A model generated the notes under the pieces. That model was not told the DNA's origin. It did no database searches and was given only the letters and a program-made list of their open reading frames with translations. Below are positions 35,040 through 44,273 of a stretch of 64,000 nucleotides of DNA, one piece after another. Each line of letters begins with the position of its first letter. The first letter of the stretch is position 1. Position numbers and translations under genes: made by a program. Source of the DNA: Mucilaginibacter pineti (lineage in GTDB: Bacteria; Bacteroidota; Bacteroidia; Sphingobacteriales; Sphingobacteriaceae); NCBI RefSeq assembly GCF_900101875.1, contig NZ_FNAI01000005.1:310001-374000 (forward strand). Reading direction: 5' to 3'.

Positions 35040-35442
35040 ACCTAAATTAAAAGCCTTTTGGGATCATGCAGAAAGAATAACGGAGAATCAATGCAAATTA
35101 TCCCTTTAATTGTTTAAAGTTGATAAATAGTTAGCTATAAAAAGAAAATTATTGAAACAATCGGGATTGCATTCTTTTATTTTCCAAACATTCAGCACAC
35201 TAAGTGAATCCTGATTCCTCTAAATTGAGGTGAGCAAATAAAGTGATAAAGAATCATAATAAATTGTTTACTTGGCTAATTCGTTAGGGTTTCTTCTTTG
35301 ATAAGATTTTGAGAAACAAAAAACCCTACTCGCCAGAGCAGGGTTAAGTCATTGATTTTAAGAGCTCCCCAGACTGGGTGCTTTTCGAGCCATTTTTTGC
35401 CTAAAAGCTGCCAGTTGGCACCTGAGCTATAAAAACGTCTAC
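35040..35442. other. Intergenic region upstream of the sensor kinase
   Basis: This 403 bp stretch lies between the GH35 stop and the kinase start, both on the minus strand. It contains the GH35 terminator listed at 35315-35345 and, presumably, the kinase promoter. Nothing coding was seen. Confidence 0.5.
35315..35345 (-). terminator. Intrinsic terminator after the second GH35 gene
   Basis: On the minus strand AACCCTGCTC (35345-35336) pairs with GAGTAGGGTT (35331-35322) with one mismatch and a 4-base loop, followed by TTTTGTTT. It lies about 100 bp beyond the GH35 stop at 35443. Confidence 0.78.
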
Positions 35443-37266
35443 TTATTGTAAACGATCTAAAATAGGTTTGTTCAATGCTGATAGTTTTTGTTTTTCGGGT
35501 TTTAGCAGCTCAAACACCAATATCTCATTTTTACCGGTATGCAACCATTCGCGTGGTACGTACAGCGTTTGCTGAGGTCCGGTTCGCCAGTATCTGCCTA
35601 AGTTATGCCCGTTAATCCAAACTATGCCTTTACCCCAATCGGTCATGTCGAGATAGGTATCTCCTAATGAAGACAATGAGAAAACCCCCTTCTTCATGAC
35701 AGGTGTGTTTAAATTCAACAAACCGGGTTTCGGTTTGTAACTGCCCACGGTTTTTAACGGCAAAGGAAAGTTTTGCCAGCCCGTTACTTCATTATCTTTA
35801 AAAAATACCTTACCTACAATTCCCTTTTTATTCTGCAACAGATATTTACCAAAATTGATGCGACCTAAGTTTTCGACCAAAATATCCAATGTCACATTCC
35901 CATCAGGTAAACTAATGTTAATACTATCTAATCCAGTACGACGATCGAGGTTTCCAATAGTTTTCCCATTGATCATAACCACCGCAAAATCTCTAAGCTC
36001 TTTGACCTTTAATATTCCGGATTTCCCTCCTGGAATAATTGTTCGGTATAACATAAAACCATAATCAAGTTTCATATTTTCAAAGGTTAACGGATCTTGA
36101 CTACTCTTACTTTCACGTTTTAAGTCATCCAGGTTTGCCACATTTTTAAGTTCAAATTGAGGTATTATGATGGTGGGTTTAACCTGAGGAACGGCAGGCA
36201 AATTAATACCAGGGGATAAATATTTTTGAATTACGTTTCTAAAGGCCAAAAATTTGGGCGTTGGATTTCCGGCTTCGTCAAGTGGCGCATCATAATCGTA
36301 ACTACTGATTTGCGGCTCAAACGGGGTTTGGTCATTATAATTAGCCCCATTCATAAATCCTCTTGTTGTTCCGCCATGAAACATGTACATATTTATGGAA
36401 ATTCCGGCTGCTATTACGGAGTCTAACCGGCCGGTATACTGATCTGCCGGCACTGTATGGTGTTTTGTACCCCACCAGTCAAACCAAGCTGGATACCATT
36501 CGGCAATATAGTAAGGTCCTTTACCATCGTGGTTTTGATTGATGAGTTCCTTTACCTTAGCGGGATTGTCCAGGCCGTTTACCGCAGGCAGCAAACCAGG
36601 TAAATGTCCTTTTACCAGATCAGCCGCCGGATCGCAGGTATACAACAAACCGTCAAACCCGGCTTCTTTAAACATTTTCTGGTTAATAGCCAGGTAATCC
36701 TTATCAGCGCCGTATGAACCATACTCATTTTCAATTTGCACCATTAAGATGTTGCCACCATGATTTATCTGGTACCGGGACAAACGCTTTCCCAATTCTT
36801 TAATGTAACCTTCGTATTCGCTTAAATATTGTTGATTTTTACTCCTTACAACCAAGCCTTCCTCATTTTGTAACCAATATGGATATCCGCCAAATTCCCA
36901 CTCGGCACATACATAAGGGCTTGGGCGCAGTATTACCCATAAACCTTCCTGTTGGGCTATTTTAATAAACTCAACAATATCATTGTTACCTGAAAAATCA
37001 AATTGTCCTTTCTGGGGTTCATGCAAGTTCCAAAAAACATATGTACCTATAGTGTTAAGGCCCATTGCTTTTGCCATTCTCATTCTGTCGCGCCAAGCCT
37101 CTCTTGGTATACGGGGATAATGTAACTCACCCGAAATCATCTGGAAAGGTTTGCCATCTAAAAGAAAGTCGTTATCACCTAAGGTAAATTGATGTTTAGG
37201 TTGGGCTTTGACCAGGCCGCCCGTCAACAAGATGGTCGCTATCAAAAAAAGAAAGAATGATCTCAT
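35443..37266 (-). CDS. GH35 beta-galactosidase (second copy, PUL member)
   Basis: A 607-residue exported GH35 enzyme (signal peptide to about residue 21, VKAQ). The catalytic residues are E181 in IENEYG and E256 in IAEWYP. It is closely similar to the protein at 1403-3232 along its whole length, differing mainly at the signal peptide and in the region after residue 350. It is the last minus-strand gene of the PUL and has its own paired G-rich repeat upstream (37341-37372), like the GH5 and SusC genes, so it is probably controlled by the neighbouring HTCS. The likely role is removal of beta-galactosyl side groups from a galactose-bearing polysaccharide. Confidence 0.93.
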   Translation of the reverse strand: MRSFFLFLIATILLTGGLVKAQPKHQFTLGDNDFLLDGKPFQMISGELHYPRIPREAWRDRMRMAKAMGLNTIGTYVFWNLHEPQKGQFDFSGNNDIVEFIKIAQQEGLWVILRPSPYVCAEWEFGGYPYWLQNEEGLVVRSKNQQYLSEYEGYIKELGKRLSRYQINHGGNILMVQIENEYGSYGADKDYLAINQKMFKEAGFDGLLYTCDPAADLVKGHLPGLLPAVNGLDNPAKVKELINQNHDGKGPYYIAEWYPAWFDWWGTKHHTVPADQYTGRLDSVIAAGISINMYMFHGGTTRGFMNGANYNDQTPFEPQISSYDYDAPLDEAGNPTPKFLAFRNVIQKYLSPGINLPAVPQVKPTIIIPQFELKNVANLDDLKRESKSSQDPLTFENMKLDYGFMLYRTIIPGGKSGILKVKELRDFAVVMINGKTIGNLDRRTGLDSINISLPDGNVTLDILVENLGRINFGKYLLQNKKGIVGKVFFKDNEVTGWQNFPLPLKTVGSYKPKPGLLNLNTPVMKKGVFSLSSLGDTYLDMTDWGKGIVWINGHNLGRYWRTGPQQTLYVPREWLHTGKNEILVFELLKPEKQKLSALNKPILDRLQ

Positions 37267-37340
37267 GAAAAAATATATAAGATGTTATTGGTTACATAAT
37301 TGGTTGATGTGCTAAAATGGATGTAAAATCAATTAATAAA

Positions 37341-37372
37341 AAGGGGGTAATTAGCAAAATTGAAGGGGGTAA
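37341..37372 (+). promoter_or_regulatory. Paired G-rich direct repeat, candidate HTCS operator (GH35)
   Basis: Two copies of AAGGGGGTAA start at 37341 and 37363, 22 bp apart, i.e. two DNA turns. The sequence between (TTAGCAAAATTG) closely resembles the one upstream of SusC (CCAGCAAAAAAA). The pair lies 75 bp upstream of the GH35 start and reads opposite to that gene. Confidence 0.7.
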
Positions 37373-37520
37373 ATTGCTAAAACAGACTTGTGGAGGTTCT
37401 TTTGGGGAGATTTCGGCCTGGCCAACGATGACACTGACAAACAACGCCAATTAAATTGCCGGTTAAAGAATTCTTTTTTTACATTTTCAGATAAGCTAAA
37501 AAAAGCGGCTGCAAACAAAT

Positions 37521-40500
37521 TTATTTTCTTTCGGCCATCTGATTGACCATAGCGTTTTTAAAACTCTTTCTGAATTTTTTGATGTATTCAGAAGGTTTTA
37601 AGTCAAACACCTTTTTAAACTGCTCACGAAAATATTTGATATCTTTTATTCCAACGGCATAAGCAGTTTCCAATATATTTAAATCGCTATGTACAAATAA
37701 CTGTGCGGCTTTTCTCAATCTGATCAACCTTATAAAGCTATTTGCGGGCTGTCCGGAAATCATTTTGATCTTTTTATAAATCCCCGAATAGGACATATTT
37801 AATTCAGAGGCTAAGGATTGAAGATTAAAATCAGGGTCTGTTATATGTTCTTCAACAATCCGGATGCAAGAATCCAGAAAACGTTTGTACTCTATAGAGA
37901 TGCTATGTGGGTTGTTGTTCAGCGTAATTTCGTTATAAAAATATTGCTGGAGGGTATTCCTGCTCTTAAGCAGCCCAGCGACTCTTGCTTTCAAGATATC
38001 TTTATCAAAAGGTTTTCCCATATAATCATCAGCGCCACCTTCAATACCTTTTAGCTTGATCTCATTTGATGCACTGGCCGTTAAAAGAATTACGGGAACA
38101 TGTGAGGTTATCTTATTCCCCTTAATGGCAGCACAAACTTCAATGCCTGTAATACCCTGCATCATTACATCACATATAACAATATCTGGCCATTGCTCGT
38201 TAATTATTTTTATTCCGTCTTCTCCGTTTGACGCTACAAGAACATTATATTCAAGTTTAAATATCTGACGGAGGTATTCTCTCATATCCTCATGGTCATC
38301 GATAATTAATAGGGTTTTAAGATCAGACAACGATTGTTCTTCACCGGGGTCTGCTGCTAACACCATATCATTGGCTGTAGTTTCAGAATCAATCAGCTCC
38401 TTTAAAAACTCGGAAGTAGTTGTTGGCTGCTCTAAAATAACCAGGTCTTTGAGGTGCGATCTCCCTTTTTTCAAAGTAATGGTAAAGGATGTACCCTTTC
38501 CAATCTGACTATAATATTCAACTGTTCCGGCCTGGCGTTCTACAAAATCTTTGACGAGGTAGAGGCCAAGACCAAATCCTCCGGTTGATGTACTGGCCAA
38601 ATCAGATACCTGGTAAAAACGACTAAAAAGTTTGTCGCCAACTTCGGCCGGGATTCCACAGCCGGTGTCCTCAACGGTTATTAATACCGCTTGTTCAGTT
38701 TCTTCTGCACAGACGCGAATTTTTCCATGCTTAGCAGTGAACTTCATTGCATTCGAGAGCAGATTAAATAACACGATTTCTGTTTTTTCTCTATCTACAT
38801 AAATATTCAAACAATCAGCCGAGGATACGAACTCAAGCTGAATTTGTTTCCTCTTCGCTTCATGTACAAAACATAAATAAACCTCCTTACATAAATCAAT
38901 TATATTAACATTGCTTGTTCTCAGATGGTCAGATTCTGATTCTGCCTTTTTGAAAAGAAGCAATTGATCAACCAGGCCTAATAGCCTGCGCGCATTTCTG
39001 TAAACGATGGTTAAACTGGAGGTATCCATAACCTTCTTTTCGTTATATAAGAGTTCTTTGATAGGGTTAATGATCAATGTTAATGGCGTTCTGAATTCAT
39101 GAGAAATATTTGTAAAGAAAGCGAGCTTTCGTTCGCTGAGCTCTTTTTCCTTTTCACTTTCATAGTGTGCAACTTGAATTTCGTATTTTAGTTTAGCCTG
39201 ATGATCTCTATATAAGAGATACAGATAAACCAACCCGCCAATAAGTATGGTGTAAATTGTATACGCCCACCAGGTTTGGTACCATGGTGGGAAAATAACT
39301 ATGGTCAAGGATTTAGGTGTCGTGTTCCATACGCCATCATTGTTACTTGCAATTACTTCAAATGTATACGTTCCTGGATTAAGGTTGGTGTAAGTAACCC
39401 TTCGTTGAACAGTGTTAAAATTCCATTTTTCGTCAAACCCATCCAACCTATACCGATAAACATTTTTCTCGGAATGGGTATAATTGAGCGCAACAAATTC
39501 AATTGAAAATACATTTTGATCATAATTAAGAAATGCCGTATCAGCTATACTAATAGGCTTTTTCAATGGCGAATTAGCACCCGGCTTTACCGATTTATTA
39601 AATACCTGAAAATCGGAAAAGTAAACCTGGGGTATTTTATTATTCCATTTAATTTTTGACGGATCGAAAACAACTACGCCAGAATTTCCGCCTACATACA
39701 TCCGACCATCTGCAGACTTGTAAATAGTAGAGTGGGAAAACACACCGTCGCCTTCATCGAAATTAGCGACAGTTAAGGTTTTGGGAGTAAATTTTGATAT
39801 CCCAGTGGCCGAGTTAATCCAAAGATTCCCAGCGCTATCTTCAACGATATTATTGAAAACGTTACTTGCAAATCCATTTTTACGTGAGTAAACAATAAAA
39901 GAATCACTTGCCGGAACATATTTATTCAGGCCGTCGGCCGTGCATATCCAAATATTCTTTTTACTATCCTCAAATACGCAATGCACAATATTATTACTGA
40001 GGCTACTGGTATTTTTGTCATTATATGCATAATGATGAAAAATTCCGGTTTTCTGGTCAAAGCGATCAACCCCGTTTCCACTTGTTCCAATCCACACATC
40101 GCCTTTATGATCTTTAAAAAGATTATAAATGTGGTTACTGGCAATTGAATTAGGGTTTCTATCATCGTTATAATAATGTTTGAATTGCTGCTTTTCCTCA
40201 TTGTATATCTTAAGGCCGGCATCTGTAGCGAGCCAGTATTCATGGGGATTTACTTCAAAAATATCTCTGAAAACATCTTCATTAAAGAAATTGCTCAGGG
40301 CAGAATGATGAAAGTGGTGTATAAATCTATTCTTCTTAGCATCAAACTTATCAAAGCCATTTTCGGTGGCAGCCCATAACACACCGTCATTGTCTAAATA
40401 TATTTTCCCAATCTGATTGCTGCTTATGCTTGAAGGGTTGTTTGTGTGATAAAATAGCTTTGTTTTCTTTTTTAATAAATCAAATTGATAAAGCCCGTTA

Positions 40501-41627
40501 TTTGTTGCCAACCACAGCATGTTCCCTTGTAACAATATACTTTTTACTTCACGCGGTTTAATTGATAATGGAATGAAATTGAATTTATATTGTGTAAAAT
40601 CCACTTTGGTTAAAGCTTCTTTACCGCAGAGCCAAATGATTCCAGCTTTATCATTGTAAACGCAGCCATCGGCACTGCTATTAACATACCCAATTTTTCG
40701 CCATTGGCCATTGCCCTTATTTATAAAATAAAACCCGGCGTTACTTGCAACAATTAAGGTAGAATCATTAACGTTGTCAATGCTAAAGGTGCCTATGTTG
40801 AAATTATCACTACTTGAAAATGTGGTATATCGTTGGGTTTTAGGATCAAAACTAAAAAGACCGCTCCAATATGTACCTACCCAAATACAGCCGTTTTTTT
40901 GATCGTACAAAAGACTCCAAATATCATTAGGCTTTTTTTTATGCAGAGATTCAGTTTGCGGATAATTGGTAAAACGCTTACTAACCTTATCGAACTTATT
41001 CAATCCGCCACTCCAGTTCCCCAACCATAGGTTTTTCTCGTTATCTTCAACAATTGCATTTACCGACTTTCCTTTTATTGAAAACTCGTTTTGTGAATTA
41101 GGTTTATAGGTAATAAATGATCGGAGGCTTGCCACATATTGATCAAAACCATCGTCTGTTCCTATCCAGATAGTTCCCTCTCTGTCACAAAAGATCGAAA
41201 AAATTTTGTTGTTACTTATTGACTGTTTGATATTATCATTATGATAAAACCGTTCAAATTTTTCAGTGTTGGGATCTAAAACATTTAGGCCGTCCATGGT
41301 GCCAACCCATATTTTTCCGTTTTTATCTTCGGCAAGTGCATTAATATAATTTGAACTTATGCTTGCAGTGTTTCCTGGAATGTTCACTAAATTTTCAAAG
41401 GAATAGCCATCAAACTTACAAAGCCCGTTATCTGTACCTATCCACATATATCCGCGGCTGTCTTTAAGTGCCACTGTTACATTTTCAGATGGCAGGCCGT
41501 CATGAGTATTATATGATTTTAACGCAAAATTCTTGATGTCATTGGCAGGCAAGGTTGTTAGAATTTGTCCATTCAGGCCAGTTACACACAAAAAATTAAC
41601 AAGGAGGAACAAGACAGCTTTATACAT
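37521..41627 (-). CDS. Hybrid two-component system regulator (HTCS)
   Basis: A 1368-residue all-in-one sensor-regulator. A signal peptide (ending GLNGQ) leads into about 14 Reg_prop-type propeller repeats (residues about 30-700, recurring motif like GYMWIGTDNGL). Then come a Y_Y_Y domain (about 720-790), a transmembrane helix (about 795-815), HisKA (TNISHEFRTPL), HATPase_c (LLSNAMKFT, EDTGCGIP, GFGLGLYL), a receiver (LLIIDDHEDMREYL, phospho-acceptor in VICDVMMQG) and an AraC-type HTH at the C-terminus. HTCS proteins sense polysaccharide fragments in the periplasm and switch on the adjacent PUL. Candidate target sites occur at 37341, 42143 and 49317. Confidence 0.95.
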   Translation of the reverse strand: MYKAVLFLLVNFLCVTGLNGQILTTLPANDIKNFALKSYNTHDGLPSENVTVALKDSRGYMWIGTDNGLCKFDGYSFENLVNIPGNTASISSNYINALAEDKNGKIWVGTMDGLNVLDPNTEKFERFYHNDNIKQSISNNKIFSIFCDREGTIWIGTDDGFDQYVASLRSFITYKPNSQNEFSIKGKSVNAIVEDNEKNLWLGNWSGGLNKFDKVSKRFTNYPQTESLHKKKPNDIWSLLYDQKNGCIWVGTYWSGLFSFDPKTQRYTTFSSSDNFNIGTFSIDNVNDSTLIVASNAGFYFINKGNGQWRKIGYVNSSADGCVYNDKAGIIWLCGKEALTKVDFTQYKFNFIPLSIKPREVKSILLQGNMLWLATNNGLYQFDLLKKKTKLFYHTNNPSSISSNQIGKIYLDNDGVLWAATENGFDKFDAKKNRFIHHFHHSALSNFFNEDVFRDIFEVNPHEYWLATDAGLKIYNEEKQQFKHYYNDDRNPNSIASNHIYNLFKDHKGDVWIGTSGNGVDRFDQKTGIFHHYAYNDKNTSSLSNNIVHCVFEDSKKNIWICTADGLNKYVPASDSFIVYSRKNGFASNVFNNIVEDSAGNLWINSATGISKFTPKTLTVANFDEGDGVFSHSTIYKSADGRMYVGGNSGVVVFDPSKIKWNNKIPQVYFSDFQVFNKSVKPGANSPLKKPISIADTAFLNYDQNVFSIEFVALNYTHSEKNVYRYRLDGFDEKWNFNTVQRRVTYTNLNPGTYTFEVIASNNDGVWNTTPKSLTIVIFPPWYQTWWAYTIYTILIGGLVYLYLLYRDHQAKLKYEIQVAHYESEKEKELSERKLAFFTNISHEFRTPLTLIINPIKELLYNEKKVMDTSSLTIVYRNARRLLGLVDQLLLFKKAESESDHLRTSNVNIIDLCKEVYLCFVHEAKRKQIQLEFVSSADCLNIYVDREKTEIVLFNLLSNAMKFTAKHGKIRVCAEETEQAVLITVEDTGCGIPAEVGDKLFSRFYQVSDLASTSTGGFGLGLYLVKDFVERQAGTVEYYSQIGKGTSFTITLKKGRSHLKDLVILEQPTTTSEFLKELIDSETTANDMVLAADPGEEQSLSDLKTLLIIDDHEDMREYLRQIFKLEYNVLVASNGEDGIKIINEQWPDIVICDVMMQGITGIEVCAAIKGNKITSHVPVILLTASASNEIKLKGIEGGADDYMGKPFDKDILKARVAGLLKSRNTLQQYFYNEITLNNNPHSISIEYKRFLDSCIRIVEEHITDPDFNLQSLASELNMSYSGIYKKIKMISGQPANSFIRLIRLRKAAQLFVHSDLNILETAYAVGIKDIKYFREQFKKVFDLKPSEYIKKFRKSFKNAMVNQMAERK

Positions 41628-42142
41628 AAATCCGTTATCACTTTTAATTAGATAAATACTACACCGCGTTATTACGGGTAATTTGTGCCGGTATAAAATA
41701 AGCTACACAATCTCTTTTAACAGCCATTTAATAGAAATATTGTACTTAATACACTTATACAACCAATGATACCCGATTCAGGCAAAGTAAAGAACATTGC
41801 CTTTTGGTATCTTTAAAACTCCGGTAAATGATCTTTCAAGATTGAAGTATTAAATCATTATCTGATATACTTCTCCCTCCCGGATCAATACAAATTAAGC
41901 TTCATTTAGCACAAATTAGATGATTCATCGCTCCTTTTAAATTTATAGCCGACCCTTTCGTTTTACTTGAAATATTAAGTTTATATGGCCCTCAAATTTA
42001 GATAAATATTAATTGTATATATAACAATAATATAAATGCCTGTCATCTAAAAAACGGCATCTTCATGCATTGTTCATGCAAAAAAGAGATTAACGAAATG
42101 AAAATAAGCCAGTTATCGCTTTAAAACCCATTTAGATGACAC

Positions 42143-42176
42143 TTTACCCCCGCAATATTGAGGCTTTCCCCCTTTT
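42143..42176 (-). promoter_or_regulatory. Paired G-rich direct repeat, candidate HTCS operator (GH5)
   Basis: On the minus strand there are GGGGGAAAG and GGGGGTAAA, 21 bp apart (G-runs at 42172-42168 and 42151-42147). As at the other two sites, the repeat reads opposite to the gene it precedes. It lies about 335 bp before the GH5 start, nearly the same distance as the SusC site from its gene. Confidence 0.62.
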
Positions 42177-42378
42177 CAATTTCTGCTTTTTAAGAGAGAT
42201 TTAGGCTAAACCATATAAACACGGATTTTCCTTTACCATTATTGCTTAAAGCCATTTTCACTGGCTAATTAAATTACTGACGGTTACATCCGGCAGTGAA
42301 TTGAGCGTTATTTATTGGCCAGGGAGATCGAAATTTTTCTTTATGTCAACCATAAAAATATTTGGATTGTTCCCGCAT

Positions 42379-42413
42379 ATGCATTCGGTTGTTTTCCGAT
42401 TAACCGAATGCAT
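42379..42413. repeat. 12-bp perfect inverted repeat in the GH5 leader
   Basis: ATGCATTCGGTT (42379-42390) and AACCGAATGCAT (42402-42413) are separated by 11 bases, about 100 bp before the GH5 start. It is not followed by a long T-run directly, so it is either a protein-binding palindrome or an mRNA leader hairpin. Confidence 0.6.
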
Positions 42414-42511
42414 CCCTTGCTTTTTGCTGAAGCCAGGACGGCCCCCGCCATGTTTAAAAATTAAAATCAACTGATCATAAATACAAATTATTCAACATTA
42501 AACATAAAATT

Positions 42512-43981
42512 ATGAGAAACAATTTCAAACTATCATTATTGATTATCAGTGTATTATATCTCTCCGCATGTTCTAAAAAGAATGAGGTAACTACCCAATT
42601 AAACGTGGCAAACAAAAGTTTGGCGCCATTAGCACTTACAACAACCAACACAAATAGCTTCAGAGGTATAAACTGGGCAGACCCTAATGGTAATGAGGGT
42701 GATGGAAGGGTTGTATTGCCCAGCGGCATGACTACATCACTGACTGCAACACAGGCCGCCGCTTTAGGTACCAGCATTTCCAGCGCCGTTAAAACAAGCG
42801 GTGGTACTACCATCAGGATGCCCATAAATCCGTGGACGGCCTCAAGTTCCACTTATTGGCCAGTGTACCAGGCTGCAATTAACGCAATTGTATCAAATGG
42901 CTGTAAGGTAATACTTTGCTACTGGCCGGTAGGCGTGCATCATGTACCGGATGCCACGCAATGGACTACCATGTGGACAACTGTAAACACGGTATATAAA
43001 AACAATACGTCTGTTTTGTATGAGCCTATAAATGAACCGGTTGATTATTCCAGTACCGATTTAAATAATTTATATGCCGGTTTCCTGACCACATTTACCC
43101 CGGCAGACGGGAAATGCATCCTGGATGGTACCGGTTACGCAGCCGATGTGACTGCGGTTGGCGCCGATTCACGTTTAGTTAATCAGTACCTCGGCCTGCA
43201 CTGCTACTGGTGGTTCTGGGGGTCGCATAATGTTTGGTCGGGCTATTACAGCGATATGTCAAGCAGAACCGGCTCTTACGCGGCCCGTACGGTGGTTACA
43301 GAAATTGGTATCGAAACATTCAGGAATATGAGTTTCTGGTGGCAATGGGATACAGGCGTATATGAGGATCAGGCATTTTTAACAGGTGCGCTTTCCTATG
43401 CCAAGGACAACTCTATGGGTACAATAGCGTGGTCGGGCATTAATGATATTGATACCTACCGCTGGTATAAGGCAAATAACAATCTAATTGAAGTTAGTCC
43501 TGGCACTGCGAATATGTTCAGGTGGTCGTGGAAGCTTACCGCATCTCCTGTATGGTTGGGTGCCATTGCCGACGGGCGGTATAAGCTACAAAATCGCGCA
43601 TCGGGCCTCATGCTTGATAATTTGGGTAGCACAACTGATGGCGCCACCGTAGCGCAATGGGCATCGGGAACAAGCGCAAACCAGAAATGGAACATAAGCT
43701 ATACCGATGGTTATTACACGCTAAGCTGTGTAACCGGTAAAGAGTGCCTGGATACCGGGGGCAATACCGCTGATGGATCATCCGTTAAACAATATACCGT
43801 AGGCACCAGTACTAACCAGCGTTGGTCAATAGTTTCGGCCGGAAGCGGTTACTATAAGATAATCAATCTTGCTACAGGAAAGTGCCTGGATACCGGGGGT
43901 TTAACTGCCAATGGATCTGTTATGCAACAGTGGACAAGCGGTACAAGCAATAATCAGCAATGGACGCTTATTGCGCAATAA
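42512..43981 (+). CDS. GH5-type glycanase lipoprotein with C-terminal ricin-type trefoil (CBM13-like)
   Basis: A 489-residue lipoprotein (lipobox LSAC, Cys near residue 20). Residues 48-340 look like a GH5 TIM barrel with FRGINWADP at the start, the acid/base Glu in YEPINEP and the nucleophile in VVTEIG. Residues about 350-489 form a ricin B-like beta-trefoil with three repeats of the form YKLQNRASGLMLD / CLDTGG...QW typical of CBM13. A Ser/Thr-rich linker follows the lipidation site. The enzyme is likely exposed on the cell surface and cuts the polysaccharide before SusCD uptake. GH5 has many activities; the substrate (mannan, glucan or galactan) is not determinable here. Confidence 0.85.
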   Translation: MRNNFKLSLLIISVLYLSACSKKNEVTTQLNVANKSLAPLALTTTNTNSFRGINWADPNGNEGDGRVVLPSGMTTSLTATQAAALGTSISSAVKTSGGTTIRMPINPWTASSSTYWPVYQAAINAIVSNGCKVILCYWPVGVHHVPDATQWTTMWTTVNTVYKNNTSVLYEPINEPVDYSSTDLNNLYAGFLTTFTPADGKCILDGTGYAADVTAVGADSRLVNQYLGLHCYWWFWGSHNVWSGYYSDMSSRTGSYAARTVVTEIGIETFRNMSFWWQWDTGVYEDQAFLTGALSYAKDNSMGTIAWSGINDIDTYRWYKANNNLIEVSPGTANMFRWSWKLTASPVWLGAIADGRYKLQNRASGLMLDNLGSTTDGATVAQWASGTSANQKWNISYTDGYYTLSCVTGKECLDTGGNTADGSSVKQYTVGTSTNQRWSIVSAGSGYYKIINLATGKCLDTGGLTANGSVMQQWTSGTSNNQQWTLIAQ

Positions 43982-44096
43982 GAAATATTATAAAATAAGA
44001 TGCGGAACGAATAATGAATTGTTAATTAAAAACATTGATCGCCGTGAATAAGTACCTGGCTTTTATTTAACAAATATTCAAAAAACACTACACTGG

Positions 44097-44125
44097 AGGC
44101 TGCCTTAAAAGGGCAGCCTTTTTTG
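44097..44125 (+). terminator. Intrinsic terminator of the GH5 gene
   Basis: AGGCTGCC (44097-44104) pairs with GGCAGCCT (44112-44119), with a 7-base loop, followed by TTTTT. It is 115 bp beyond the GH5 stop and on the same strand. Confidence 0.9.
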
Positions 44126-44170
44126 GTAACAGCGAAATTTAAAACATGTAAAAGCAGATACATTACATTT

Positions 44171-44218
44171 AAAAACGAAACCCTCGACAGGCTGCGATTG
44201 GCAGTTCTATCGAGGGTT
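44171..44218 (-). terminator. Intrinsic terminator of the SusCD operon
   Basis: On the minus strand AACCCTCGA (44218-44210) pairs with TCGAGGGTT (44187-44179), and the loop contains an inner CTGC/GCAG stem. A T-rich run (TTCGTTTTT) follows. It is 56 bp beyond the SusD stop. Confidence 0.85.
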
Positions 44219-44273
44219 ATATCGTTAAAGCGGTGGTAAATTACATCATTTAACTATGTAACGCCAGTACGAC

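Larger units (their letters stand above)
41628..42511. other. Long divergent intergenic region between HTCS and GH5
   Basis: This 884 bp AT-rich region carries no convincing coding frame. It contains the GH5-side paired C/G-rich repeat (42143-42176) and a 12-bp perfect inverted repeat (42379-42413), each listed separately. The remaining DNA presumably holds the HTCS promoter near 41650-41900 and a GH5 leader of up to about 300 nt. Confidence 0.55.
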
